Origin: an uncultured Gammaproteobacteria bacterium
GTDB lineage: Bacteria > Pseudomonadota > Gammaproteobacteria > HyVt-429
DNA length: 64,000 bases
Direction of reading: 5' to 3'
Assembly: GCA_947259975.1 (NCBI GenBank)
Contig: CAMYOD010000018.1
Coordinates: forward strand, 39,629-103,628
The notes beneath the pieces are model-generated. The model did not search any database. It worked only from the letters and a program-made list of their open reading frames with translations, and had not been told where the DNA came from. A program made the position numbers and the translations under genes. Positions within the stretch are counted from its first letter, which is position 1. Each line of letters starts with the position of its first letter. Of the stretch, positions 46,296 to 53,804 are shown piece after piece.

Positions 46296-48206
46296 ATGTT
46301 ATTCAGAGACACGAAACTATTAATCCCCACGGTGGATCCGGGCCGCCGCCGCTTCGTCAAGGGCCTGGCCCTGGGCGGCGCCATGGCGGGCCTGGGCCTC
46401 GGCCCCGCCGCCGCGCTTGCCGGGGTCAATCCGCGGCCCGGGCCGCGGGTGCTCACCGGCAACCGCTTCGACCTCAACATCGCGCCCCAGGAGGTGAATT
46501 TCACCGGCCGCGCCCGCATGGGCACCGCGATCAACGGCTCGGTGCCGGCACCGGTGCTGCGCTGGCGCGAAGGCGAGCGAGTGACCCTGAACGTCACCAA
46601 TAACCTGGCCCACGACAGCTCGATTCACTGGCACGGCATCATCCTGCCCACCGATATGGACGGGGTGCCGGGCCTGAGTTATGCGGGCATCAAGCCGGGT
46701 GAGACCTATCACTACGAGTTCGACGTCAACCAGAGTGGCACCTACTGGTACCACAGCCACTCCGGCTTCCAGGAACAGACCGGCATGTATGGCGCTATCG
46801 TCGTCGATCCCCGCGAGCCGGACCCGTTCGGCTATGACCGGGACTACGTGGTGATGCTGTCCGACTGGTCCGACGAGAAGCCGGAGAACATCTACGCCAA
46901 GCTCAAGAAGCTGAGTCATTACTACAACTTCAACGAACGAACCTTCAAGGATTTCCTGCGCGATGTCCGTGAGAAGGGTTACGTCGAGACCCAGCGCGAT
47001 CGCAAGATGTGGGGCGACATGCGCATGAGTGACCGGGATCTTTCGGACGTGACCGGCTACACTTACACTTTCCTGATGAACGGCCAGACCCCGGCGGACG
47101 GCTGGACCGGCCTGTTCAAGCGTGGCGAAAAAGTGCGCCTGCGTTTCATCAACGGCGCCGCCATGACCTTCTTCGACGTGCGCATCCCGGATCTGAAAAT
47201 GACCGTGGTCGCCACCGACGGCCAGAACATCGAACCGGTGTCGGTGGACGAATTCCGCATCGGTGTGGCGGAGACCTTTGATGTCATCGTCGAGCCCAAG
47301 GACGATCGCGCGTATACCCTGTTTGCCCAGGCCATCGATCGCTCCGGTTTTGCGCGCGGTACCCTGACCCCGGATCCCGCGCTCAGGGGTGAAATTCCGG
47401 AGCTGGATCCGGTGCCCATTCTGACTCACGGCGACATGGGCATGGGCGGCCATGGCGGCCATGCCGGTCACGACATGGGGGCGGCAGCGCCAGCCGCAAT
47501 GGATCACGCCGCCATGGGACACACCATGCCGGCCGCCGACCCACACGCCGGACACGACATGGGTAAGGCCGGCGAAGTCGATCATGCCGCCATGGGCCAC
47601 ACTATGCCTGCGGCGGATCCACACGCCGGTCATGACATGGGTAAGGCCATGCCGGCCATGGACCACAGCCAGCATGGCGGCGGCACGGGTGGCATCAAAC
47701 ATGCGGCCAGCGAATACGGCCCCCACGTGGACATGCGCGCCGAGACTCCTCAGTACCGACTCGACGACCCCGGCGTCGGGCTGCGCAACAATGGCCGGCG
47801 CGTGCTGACGTATGCGGATATCCGCAATATCGGCGCGACCTACGACCCGCGCGACCCGGAACGGGAGATCGAGCTGCATCTGACGGGCAACATGAGCCGC
47901 TACATGTGGTCCATCAACGGCATCAAGTTCGCGGATGCGGAACCGATTCAGCTCACCTACGGCGAGCGAGTGCGCATCACCCTGGTGAACGACACCATGA
48001 TGAATCACCCGATCCATCTGCACGGTATGTGGAGCGATCTGGAAACCGGTGACGACCGGCACATCCCGCGCAAGCATACGGTGGTTGTCCAGCCGGGGGC
48101 CATGATCAGTTACCGGGTGACTGCCGATGCGAAGGGCCGATGGGCATATCACTGCCATCTGCTGTATCACATGCCCGGCATGTTCCGCGAAGTGCGTGTC
48201 AGTTAA
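46296..48206 (+). CDS. copA: Tat-exported multicopper oxidase CopA
   Basis: Periplasmic copper-resistance oxidase of the CopA/PcoA family. The ATG at 46296, preceded by AGGAG, gives 636 residues. Twin-Arg signal in DPGRRRFVKGLALGGAMAG. Copper motifs: HWHGIILP and YHSHSGFQEQTGMYG near the N-terminus, HPIHLHGMW and YHCHLLYHMPGMF at the C-terminus (T1 Cys included). Between cupredoxin domains 2 and 3 lies a His/Met-rich segment (about 400-455) with two tandem 26-residue units (DHAAMGHTMPAADPHAGHDM) that probably bind Cu(I). copB follows after 10 nt. Confidence 0.96.
   Translation: MLFRDTKLLIPTVDPGRRRFVKGLALGGAMAGLGLGPAAALAGVNPRPGPRVLTGNRFDLNIAPQEVNFTGRARMGTAINGSVPAPVLRWREGERVTLNVTNNLAHDSSIHWHGIILPTDMDGVPGLSYAGIKPGETYHYEFDVNQSGTYWYHSHSGFQEQTGMYGAIVVDPREPDPFGYDRDYVVMLSDWSDEKPENIYAKLKKLSHYYNFNERTFKDFLRDVREKGYVETQRDRKMWGDMRMSDRDLSDVTGYTYTFLMNGQTPADGWTGLFKRGEKVRLRFINGAAMTFFDVRIPDLKMTVVATDGQNIEPVSVDEFRIGVAETFDVIVEPKDDRAYTLFAQAIDRSGFARGTLTPDPALRGEIPELDPVPILTHGDMGMGGHGGHAGHDMGAAAPAAMDHAAMGHTMPAADPHAGHDMGKAGEVDHAAMGHTMPAADPHAGHDMGKAMPAMDHSQHGGGTGGIKHAASEYGPHVDMRAETPQYRLDDPGVGLRNNGRRVLTYADIRNIGATYDPRDPEREIELHLTGNMSRYMWSINGIKFADAEPIQLTYGERVRITLVNDTMMNHPIHLHGMWSDLETGDDRHIPRKHTVVVQPGAMISYRVTADAKGRWAYHCHLLYHMPGMFREVRVS
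47502..47657 (+). repeat. Tandem 78-bp coding repeat in copA (His/Met-rich)
   Basis: Two consecutive 78-bp units (47502 and 47580) encode the same 20+ residues starting DHAAMGHTMPAADPHAGHDM. The DNA copies differ at many third positions while the protein is almost identical, which suggests selection on the metal-binding sequence rather than a recent duplication. Confidence 0.75.
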
Positions 48207-48216
48207 GGGGGCCGTC

Positions 48217-48921
48217 ATGAAAAAATTGCTGATAATCTTGATAATGAGCCTCCTGGTTTCTACCTTGGCGTACGCGGGTGGCATGGAGGATGATCCGGTG
48301 CTCACCATGATCAAGCTGGATCTGCTTGAGATTCGCGACATCGACGAAGGTCACGCCGTCGTGTTTGAGGGTTTCGGCTGGGTCGGCCGTGACCTCAACA
48401 AACTCTGGGTCAAGGCCGAGGTCGAGCGGGTGGAGGGCGAGACTGAGGAGGCGGAATTGCAGCTGTTGTACGGTCGCGCCGTGGCACCTTTCTGGGACGT
48501 GCAGGTTGGTTGGCGGCATGACAACCGCCCGGAACCCTCCCGCGACTGGCTCGCCGTCGGCGTGCAGGGCCTGGCGCCGGGCTGGTTCGAGGTGGACACG
48601 ACCCTGTTTCTCGGCGAGGATGGGCAGACCGCGGCGCGGCTGGAAGCCGAGTATGAGCTGATGTTCACGCAGCGCCTGGCGCTGATTCCGGAAATCGAAC
48701 TCAATTTCTATACTGACGATGAACCCGAGTTCGGTATCGGCTCCGGCCTCGCGGACTCCGAGATCGGACTGCGTCTGGCTTACGAAATCCGCCGCGAGTT
48801 CGCGCCCTACATCGGCGTCAACTGGGAGCGCAAGTACGGTGGCACCCGGGATTTGGCCCGTGCCGAAGGCCATGACACAGATGATCTGCAACTGGTGGCT
48901 GGGGTGCGAGCGTGGTTCTAA
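48217..48921 (+). CDS. copB: Copper resistance outer-membrane protein CopB
   Basis: Outer-membrane barrel that partners CopA in copper resistance. The ATG at 48217, after AAGGGGG, gives 234 residues: signal peptide (1-19, ending AYAGG), then the CopB domain: VVFEGFGWVGRDLNKLWVKAE, RAVAPFWDVQVGWRHDN, WFEVDTTLFLGEDGQTAARLEAEYEL (in part) and YIGVNWERKYG, ending in aromatic Phe. The Met/His-rich N-terminal extension of Pseudomonas CopB is absent; that role may be taken by the insert in CopA. Confidence 0.93.
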   Translation: MKKLLIILIMSLLVSTLAYAGGMEDDPVLTMIKLDLLEIRDIDEGHAVVFEGFGWVGRDLNKLWVKAEVERVEGETEEAELQLLYGRAVAPFWDVQVGWRHDNRPEPSRDWLAVGVQGLAPGWFEVDTTLFLGEDGQTAARLEAEYELMFTQRLALIPEIELNFYTDDEPEFGIGSGLADSEIGLRLAYEIRREFAPYIGVNWERKYGGTRDLARAEGHDTDDLQLVAGVRAWF

Positions 48922-49011
48922 TAATTAATAGTGACGAGCAAAAAAAGAAAGCCATTAACTAATGATATCGGTGGTCATTGGTGGTAGTGGAATTTCTGTA
49001 TGGAGATTCGG

Positions 49012-49527
49012 ATGCAAAGAATATTGATAGCCTTAACAGCGTTGCTTACGTTGCTAGCCGGGTGCACCGACGAAGTGCACGAGGCGGCGCAGAAGGTAGC
49101 GGAAAAAACGATGCCGACCCAGGAAGCAGCGCCCCCGGCGCCGGTTAAGCCGGAGCCGGGTACGAAGCTGGTGGCGACGGCACAGGCGCGGGGCTACGAT
49201 CCTGCGCAGGTGTCCCGTGGCGGGCAGCTGTACCAGGCACATTGCGCCGAATGCCACGGTGATCAGGCACAGGGTGCGGTGAACTGGCACCAGCGCGGCC
49301 CGGATGGCAAGTTTCCGCCGCCGCCGCTAAATGGCAGTGGCCACGCCTGGCATCACCCGGAGCCGATCCTGAAGCGCACCATTCGTGCTGGAACCGGTCA
49401 GATCGGTGGCAACATGCCCGCCTTCGATGGCAAGCTTCGTGACGAGGATATCGACGCGATTATCGCCTGGTTTGTCTCCTTGTGGCCGGACCGCGCTTAC
49501 AATGCCTGGAAAAAGGGGCGCCACTGA
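49012..49527 (+). CDS. Lipoprotein c-type cytochrome
   Basis: Monohaem cytochrome c probably anchored to a membrane by a lipid. The ATG at 49012 (MQRILIALTALLTLLAGCTDE) follows GGAG and gives 171 residues; LLAGC is a clear lipobox. A Pro/Ala/Lys linker is followed by the haem motif HCAECHGD and a Met-ligand region such as IGGNMPAFDGKLRDEDIDAI. The C-terminus W-P-D-R-A-Y is typical of small class I cytochromes. Its place after copAB suggests electron transfer with the copper oxidase or another redox step, which is inference. Confidence 0.9.
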   Translation: MQRILIALTALLTLLAGCTDEVHEAAQKVAEKTMPTQEAAPPAPVKPEPGTKLVATAQARGYDPAQVSRGGQLYQAHCAECHGDQAQGAVNWHQRGPDGKFPPPPLNGSGHAWHHPEPILKRTIRAGTGQIGGNMPAFDGKLRDEDIDAIIAWFVSLWPDRAYNAWKKGRH

Positions 49528-49575
49528 ATATCGGTTTTGCGAGTCTGGATTCCTTTAATTTCTAAACGAGAGTTG

Positions 49576-49968
49576 ATGACGATGTATGGTTTCACAATTA
49601 CAGCGAAGGGAAACTTCGACGAGGCGGTCGAGCAGGTAACGGAAGAGCTGAAAAAGGAAGGCTTCGGTGTCCTTACCGAGATCGATGTCAAGGCCACACT
49701 CAAAGCCAAGCTCGATGTCGACCGCCGGCCCTACAAGATCCTCGGTGCCTGCAACCCGGTCCTGGCGAATCAGGCCATCGACGCGGAGCCGGACATCGGC
49801 CTGCTCCTGCCTTGCAACGTGGTGGTGCGCGAAGAGGACGATGGCTCCGTGACCGTGGGCTTCATGGATCCGGCGGCGGTGCTGGGTCTCGTGCAACGCC
49901 CGGAACTCGAAACGCTCGGACAGGAGGTCAAGGCGCGCCTGGAACGGGTACGCGATGCGCTGGCGTGA
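49576..49968 (+). CDS. DUF302 family protein
   Basis: A 130-residue DUF302 protein (MTMYGFTITAKGNFDEAVEQ), function unknown. The family pattern is seen in EELKKEGFGVLTEIDVKATL, YKILGACNPVLANQAIDAEP and GLLLPCNVVVRE with its conserved Cys in ACNP and PCN. Homologues often accompany cytochromes and metal-related loci. No signal peptide is seen, so it is probably cytoplasmic. Alternative ATG 6 nt downstream (49582). Confidence 0.92.
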   Translation: MTMYGFTITAKGNFDEAVEQVTEELKKEGFGVLTEIDVKATLKAKLDVDRRPYKILGACNPVLANQAIDAEPDIGLLLPCNVVVREEDDGSVTVGFMDPAAVLGLVQRPELETLGQEVKARLERVRDALA

Positions 49969-50037
49969 ACGGATTGCTCGGCCGATGCCGGTGAGACAGT
50001 GACGTTTCGAGTCGCAAGGAAAAAAACTCTGTAATAT

Positions 50038-50051
50038 TTGATCTAGATCAA
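50038..50051. promoter_or_regulatory. Perfect FNR/ANR box (class II) before CopL-like copy 2
   Basis: TTGATCTAGATCAA is an exact TTGAT-N4-ATCAA palindrome. A -10-like TAGTAT (50074-50079) follows after 22 bp, which puts the box centre at -41.5 from the predicted start near 50086: the classic class II FNR arrangement. FNR/ANR is encoded at 44363. Confidence 0.85.
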
Positions 50052-50113
50052 TATGTTCCGGTATTTATTGCCCTAGTATGTCACCGTATCCCTAAGTGGA
50101 CCAGATAAGCTTG

Positions 50114-50497
50114 GTGCATAAGACTCGACACATCGCCATCCTCGCGCTGGTGGCATTCTTCAGCCTGCAACTGCAGACTGTCCATGGCAGTGTGGCGAAT
50201 GTGTTTTCCGCCAGTCACACCGGTCCCGCAACGATTGCGGCGCAAAAGCTGTCGTCTACCGCCGCCGGTCTCAAATGTGCGGATGCGGCCTGCCAGTTGA
50301 TGGGTACCTTGAACTGCTGTTGTCCATCGACGGCGTTTGAGTGCAGCGGTTGCGACAGTGTCCAGCTATTGGGCTTTGCGTCTGAGGCTGCCACCGTCCC
50401 CATATTCAGCCACGGCGACGTCGCAGTCACCCCGGCCATTTCGATAACCTATTATTCTCCACCACTTCATGAGCCCCCGCGAGTAGTTGTGATGTAA
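50114..50497 (+). CDS. Small exported Cys-rich protein, CopL-like (copy 2)
   Basis: A 127-residue protein from the GTG at 50114 (VHKTRHIAILALVAFFSLQL); a GTG at 50096 would add six residues. The signal peptide runs to about GSVA, and the mature part has Cys in KCADAACQLM, NCCCPS and ECSGCDSV. The same design as the genes at 45873 and 53322. A perfect FNR box and -10 element lie upstream; the outer-membrane-barrel-like gene follows after 49 nt, so both may be induced at low oxygen. Function unknown; metal binding inferred. Confidence 0.66.
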   Translation: MHKTRHIAILALVAFFSLQLQTVHGSVANVFSASHTGPATIAAQKLSSTAAGLKCADAACQLMGTLNCCCPSTAFECSGCDSVQLLGFASEAATVPIFSHGDVAVTPAISITYYSPPLHEPPRVVVM

Positions 50498-50546
50498 CCC
50501 CGTTACCAGCGTTTCCCATCACGTTTACTAACAAGAGGTGCTCAAA

Positions 50547-51971
50547 ATGAGAATCCCCGGTTTGTTTCTGCCGACCATGGTGTCGGCAATCCTGCTGGTG
50601 CCGATGCAGGTCATGGCGGCCGCACCTACGGACGCAGGCAAAGGTGCCGTGTCCTGGACGCAGCAAATGGCGCGGGCCCCCCATCGCAGCTTTACCGGCA
50701 AGGAGTACTGCAGCGAAAAATGGAACATCATCATGCCGCAGATGGCTACCTACGGGCAGCTGTCTTACCACGAGGCGCGCAACATAGCCGCCTTTCTCGG
50801 GTCCGCGACGGAGCCCTGCGGCGACAGCTGGTTCGCGAAGAACGTGCTGCTCGGCGGCTATGGTGCCATCACCCATGTGCGCGACGATGATGAAAAGGAA
50901 TCCACCACGGATGCCCTTTATGCCCAGCATTTCTTTGTCAATTTCACGGATCGCCTGCAACTGCAAGGCGAGCTGGAATTCGAGAAACCCCTGTCACCTT
51001 CAGGGAGCGGTGAGTTCGAGGGCGCGGAGTATCTCAATCTGACCTACTTCGCCGGGGACCATGTGCAGCTGACCGCAGGCAAGATTTTGAACGATTTCAA
51101 TTACTCGAATCTGCGCCTGCACCCGGTCTGGATGAATCTGGCCATCGACGCCCCCTGGGCGGCGGGATTCATTCCGGGCACCACCCAGGGCGGTAAGATC
51201 GGCGTGCACCATGAACTCAACGGTGCGATCTTGGGCGGCACGATTTTCGGCGGCAACGAGAATACCAGCCGGCGCCTGGCGGCCGACGAGATGGTGGGTG
51301 GACGTTTCGGCGTCTATCTGCCGGAGCGGAAGCTGGAGTTCGGCGTATCGGCGGCCGAAGCGGAGGTGAACAATAACGAAACCGTCTACGGCGGCTATGC
51401 CATCAAGAAGTTCCCCAAGCTCAAGCTGGAGGGCGAACTGGCCAAGGACAGCGACCGCATGTCCTATTGGATCGGCGCCACGGCCCGTCCCTGGACGAAT
51501 AATGACAGCTGGTGGTCACGGTTCTCACTGGTCGCCCGATTCCAGGAGTTCGACCTGGATGAAGCGCCGGGTCATGCGGAAGAAGACGTGCACGCGGACG
51601 ACGAAGTGCATGAGGAGGGAGACGCGCACGACGAAGTCGGTGAGGTGCATGTCGAGGGACTTCGGTTTGCCGCCAACGAAGATCACGGCGCGGAAGAAGT
51701 CGGTCATATCGAGGAAGAGGCCGGGCATGCCGACGAGGAGGCGGGCCATGAGGATGGAGAGGTCGGCCATGCCGATGAAGAGGTCGGGCACGCGGACGAA
51801 GGCGGCCATCATGCGGCCTTACCCGAAGGCGATGCCAAGGAGTGGTACTTTGGCGTCAATTACGATCACCCCCCAATGAAAAATGTGCACTTCCGGCTGC
51901 AGGCCGGCTATTTTTCGGGATCGGGTCTGGCCCATGACGGCTGGCGCGCCCGCGCGTCGTTCCACTGGTAA
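50547..51971 (+). CDS. Outer-membrane-barrel-like protein with His/acidic insert
   Basis: Unnamed 474-residue protein starting at 50547 (MRIPGLFLPTMVSAILLVPM), with a signal peptide to about AMAAA. Residues 30-90 (KEYCSEKWNIIMPQMATYGQ, EARNIAAFLGS) resemble the C-terminal part of a small cytochrome c but have no CxxCH. The rest is strand-rich (FVNFTDRLQLQGELEFEK, YLNLTYFAGDHVQLTAGKI, ending RARASFHW with terminal aromatic), typical of an outer-membrane barrel. Residues about 337-424 form a low-complexity insert of repeated His and Glu/Asp (EEVGHADEE, EEAGHEDGE), a likely metal-binding extracellular or periplasmic loop. Substrate unknown. Confidence 0.72.
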   Translation: MRIPGLFLPTMVSAILLVPMQVMAAAPTDAGKGAVSWTQQMARAPHRSFTGKEYCSEKWNIIMPQMATYGQLSYHEARNIAAFLGSATEPCGDSWFAKNVLLGGYGAITHVRDDDEKESTTDALYAQHFFVNFTDRLQLQGELEFEKPLSPSGSGEFEGAEYLNLTYFAGDHVQLTAGKILNDFNYSNLRLHPVWMNLAIDAPWAAGFIPGTTQGGKIGVHHELNGAILGGTIFGGNENTSRRLAADEMVGGRFGVYLPERKLEFGVSAAEAEVNNNETVYGGYAIKKFPKLKLEGELAKDSDRMSYWIGATARPWTNNDSWWSRFSLVARFQEFDLDEAPGHAEEDVHADDEVHEEGDAHDEVGEVHVEGLRFAANEDHGAEEVGHIEEEAGHADEEAGHEDGEVGHADEEVGHADEGGHHAALPEGDAKEWYFGVNYDHPPMKNVHFRLQAGYFSGSGLAHDGWRARASFHW

Positions 51972-52188
51972 TGGCACTGGCGCCCGGGTAACACCCGGGC
52001 GCCTTGTCAATTTTGTCAGAAAATGCTCGACACGCTTGCCTTTATTGGCAGTTTTGGATTTGAAAGATTCGGAGCCAGGTCGTAGTTTGGCTGGACGAGT
52101 CATACGACTTTCTGGAGCAATCACGAACTTTGAACCGATTGCGGTGTCGAAGCGTTTGCGAAGTCACGAGTTAGACGAAGGGTAGATC

Positions 52189-52611
52189 ATGTTGACAGTG
52201 CGCGACTTGTCGAAGCATACCGGTGTAACAGACCATGCGGTGCGCTATTACGCCCGTATCGGTTTACTGAAACCCGGCCGCCATCCGGAAAACGGTTATC
52301 GCCAGTTCGATCGCAGCGATATTCACCGGCTCGACTTTATTCTGCAGGCGAAATCCCTGGGCTTCTCCCTGGAGGAGATCGCCGAAATCCTGCAGGACAG
52401 CGAGCGCGGCAAGTCACCTTGCCCGCGGGTGCGCGATATTTTGAAACGACGCATCGATGAAAATCGGCGCAAGCTGGAGACGCTGCAGCGGCTGCAGACG
52501 CGCATGGAGGAGGCGCTGGAGCATTGGGAGGTGATGCCGGACGGGGTACCGGACGGGCGTTCTGTGTGCCATCTGATCGAATCGGAATCCGGCGACGTGG
52601 GCCACGCTTGA
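52189..52611 (+). CDS. MerR-family metal-type regulator
   Basis: A 140-residue MerR-family transcription regulator. The N-terminal winged HTH is clear (MLTVRDLSKHTGVTDHAVRYYARIG, in part, then ENGYRQFDRSDIHRLDFI), followed by the dimerisation helix and Cys at KSPCPRV (about residue 84) and SVCHLIE (about 127), positions compatible with metal or redox sensing. No exact CueR or ZntR signature (C-x7-C loop) is seen. It is a candidate regulator for the MerR-type operator at 61404. The 217-nt region upstream has no obvious operator. Confidence 0.87.
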   Translation: MLTVRDLSKHTGVTDHAVRYYARIGLLKPGRHPENGYRQFDRSDIHRLDFILQAKSLGFSLEEIAEILQDSERGKSPCPRVRDILKRRIDENRRKLETLQRLQTRMEEALEHWEVMPDGVPDGRSVCHLIESESGDVGHA

Positions 52612-52686
52612 CCTGTGTGTCGCGCACAGGTTTTACACTAGCTCTGACGCCAGATACAGGCGGCTAGACCACATCGCGAGCGTGCC

Positions 52687-53274
52687 ATGCCCTATATAGA
52701 TACCGAAACGACACACCGCTTTCCCTGGTTCGTGCGGATGTTTTTTTGGAACCAGCGGCGACGTTACGGCGCCGTGCTTGAACCGGCGCGCCTCTGGGGC
52801 CGGTCGCCCAAGGTATTCGCGACGCTGGCCCTGTTGTATGGCGCTCTCGATCGGCGCGGTTCACCCATCGAGCCGGCCCTGCGATCCCTGGTGACGGTGC
52901 GGATCTCGCAAATCAACTGGTGCGATTTCTGTGTAGACATCAATTCCGCCACCGTGCTCAAGCGCGGCGTCGCCGAAGCCAAGCTCGCGGCTCTGTCCGC
53001 TTACCCGAACAGCGATCTATTTACCGGGCGTGAGAAGGCGGCCCTCGACTATGCGGAGGCGGTGACCCGGTCGGAGCGTCAAACCGATCAGGTGCAAATT
53101 GACCATTTGCGGCGATACTTCGATGACGACGCCATCATCGAGCTGACCGCCCTGATTGCGTTCCAGAATCTTTCGAGCAAGTTCAACGCGGCGCTCGGCG
53201 TGGAGCCGCAGGGGTTTTGCCGAACACCGGCGGCGACCGAGAAAGGCGGGCCTGTCGCCGTACCGTGCGATTGA
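52687..53274 (+). CDS. Carboxymuconolactone decarboxylase/AhpD-like protein
   Basis: All-helical AhpD-like protein of 195 residues. The redox motif is WCDFCVDINSATVLKRGVAE, a CxxC followed by the conserved acidic and Asn residues of alkylhydroperoxidase-like carboxymuconolactone decarboxylase family members. FTGREKAALDYAEAVTRSER is the matching second helix. Activity as a thiol peroxidase or oxidoreductase is inferred. It lies 75 nt after the MerR gene. Its last residues adjoin an FNR box used by the next gene. Confidence 0.85.
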   Translation: MPYIDTETTHRFPWFVRMFFWNQRRRYGAVLEPARLWGRSPKVFATLALLYGALDRRGSPIEPALRSLVTVRISQINWCDFCVDINSATVLKRGVAEAKLAALSAYPNSDLFTGREKAALDYAEAVTRSERQTDQVQIDHLRRYFDDDAIIELTALIAFQNLSSKFNAALGVEPQGFCRTPAATEKGGPVAVPCD

Positions 53275-53284
53275 TCCAGATCAA
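53271..53284. promoter_or_regulatory. Perfect FNR/ANR box (class II) before CopL-like copy 3
   Basis: TTGATCCAGATCAA is an exact TTGAT-N4-ATCAA palindrome that overlaps the last codons of the AhpD-like gene. CATACT (53307-53312) follows after 22 bp, the same spacing as at 50038, placing the box at -41.5 from a start near 53319. That is only about 3 nt before the ATG at 53322, implying a leaderless or very short-leader transcript. Confidence 0.82.
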
Positions 53285-53321
53285 AGTGGACCACTGAAAG
53301 AATCGCCATACTACTGCCACC

Positions 53322-53687
53322 ATGACCAGCCGCATTCTCACAATTGTCGCTCTCGCCCTGTTCTCGATGAGTACGATGCTGGTGGAAGCCCACCCCATGG
53401 CGTCGTCGCACCACGAGACGAACGCCGCGGTAGCCAGCGTTGGTCACCATGCGAGTAGCGACCAGCATGTGGCAGTGGCGACGGCCGGCGGCGCCTGCCA
53501 GCTGGTGCAGGCCGATTGTGATACCGGCGCGCACGCCGGGGAATGCGATACCTGCGCGCAGTGCGCGAATGGCGCCATCCCGGTGCGCGCCGGCGTGATG
53601 TGCGCGGATAGCCGGACATCGACATTGATGTCCGTTTCAACGCTCACGATTACTCCTGCCATCGATCCCCGCCCACCCCGGGCCTAG
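53322..53687 (+). CDS. Small exported Cys/His-rich protein, CopL-like (copy 3)
   Basis: A 121-residue protein with a signal peptide (MTSRILTIVALALFSMSTML, ending VEAHP) and a His-rich then Cys-rich mature part: SSHHETN, GHHASSDQHV, ACQLVQADC and ECDTCAQCANG. It is of the same design as the genes at 45873 and 50114. A perfect FNR box lies just upstream with class II spacing. The beta-propeller gene follows. A later ATG at 53367 would lose the signal peptide, so 53322 is preferred despite the near-absent leader. Confidence 0.66.
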   Translation: MTSRILTIVALALFSMSTMLVEAHPMASSHHETNAAVASVGHHASSDQHVAVATAGGACQLVQADCDTGAHAGECDTCAQCANGAIPVRAGVMCADSRTSTLMSVSTLTITPAIDPRPPRA

Positions 53688-53804
53688 TTCTCCTTTTTGC
53701 TCGTCTGCAGGCGAGTTCCGCACGCGCTGCGCTACACCGGTCTGCCCGGCTCTGAAGCTGCGCCTGCGATCTGAATGAAAATCTGATTTTCGAGGAGAAC
53801 GAAA

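Noticed and set aside
46320..48341. Long minus-strand open frame (673 codons) opposite copA
   Set aside because: It mirrors copA exactly, its translation is His/Val/Gly low-complexity without motifs, and copA has full multicopper oxidase motifs, a Shine-Dalgarno sequence and a Tat signal. The open antisense frame is an effect of GC-rich codon use.
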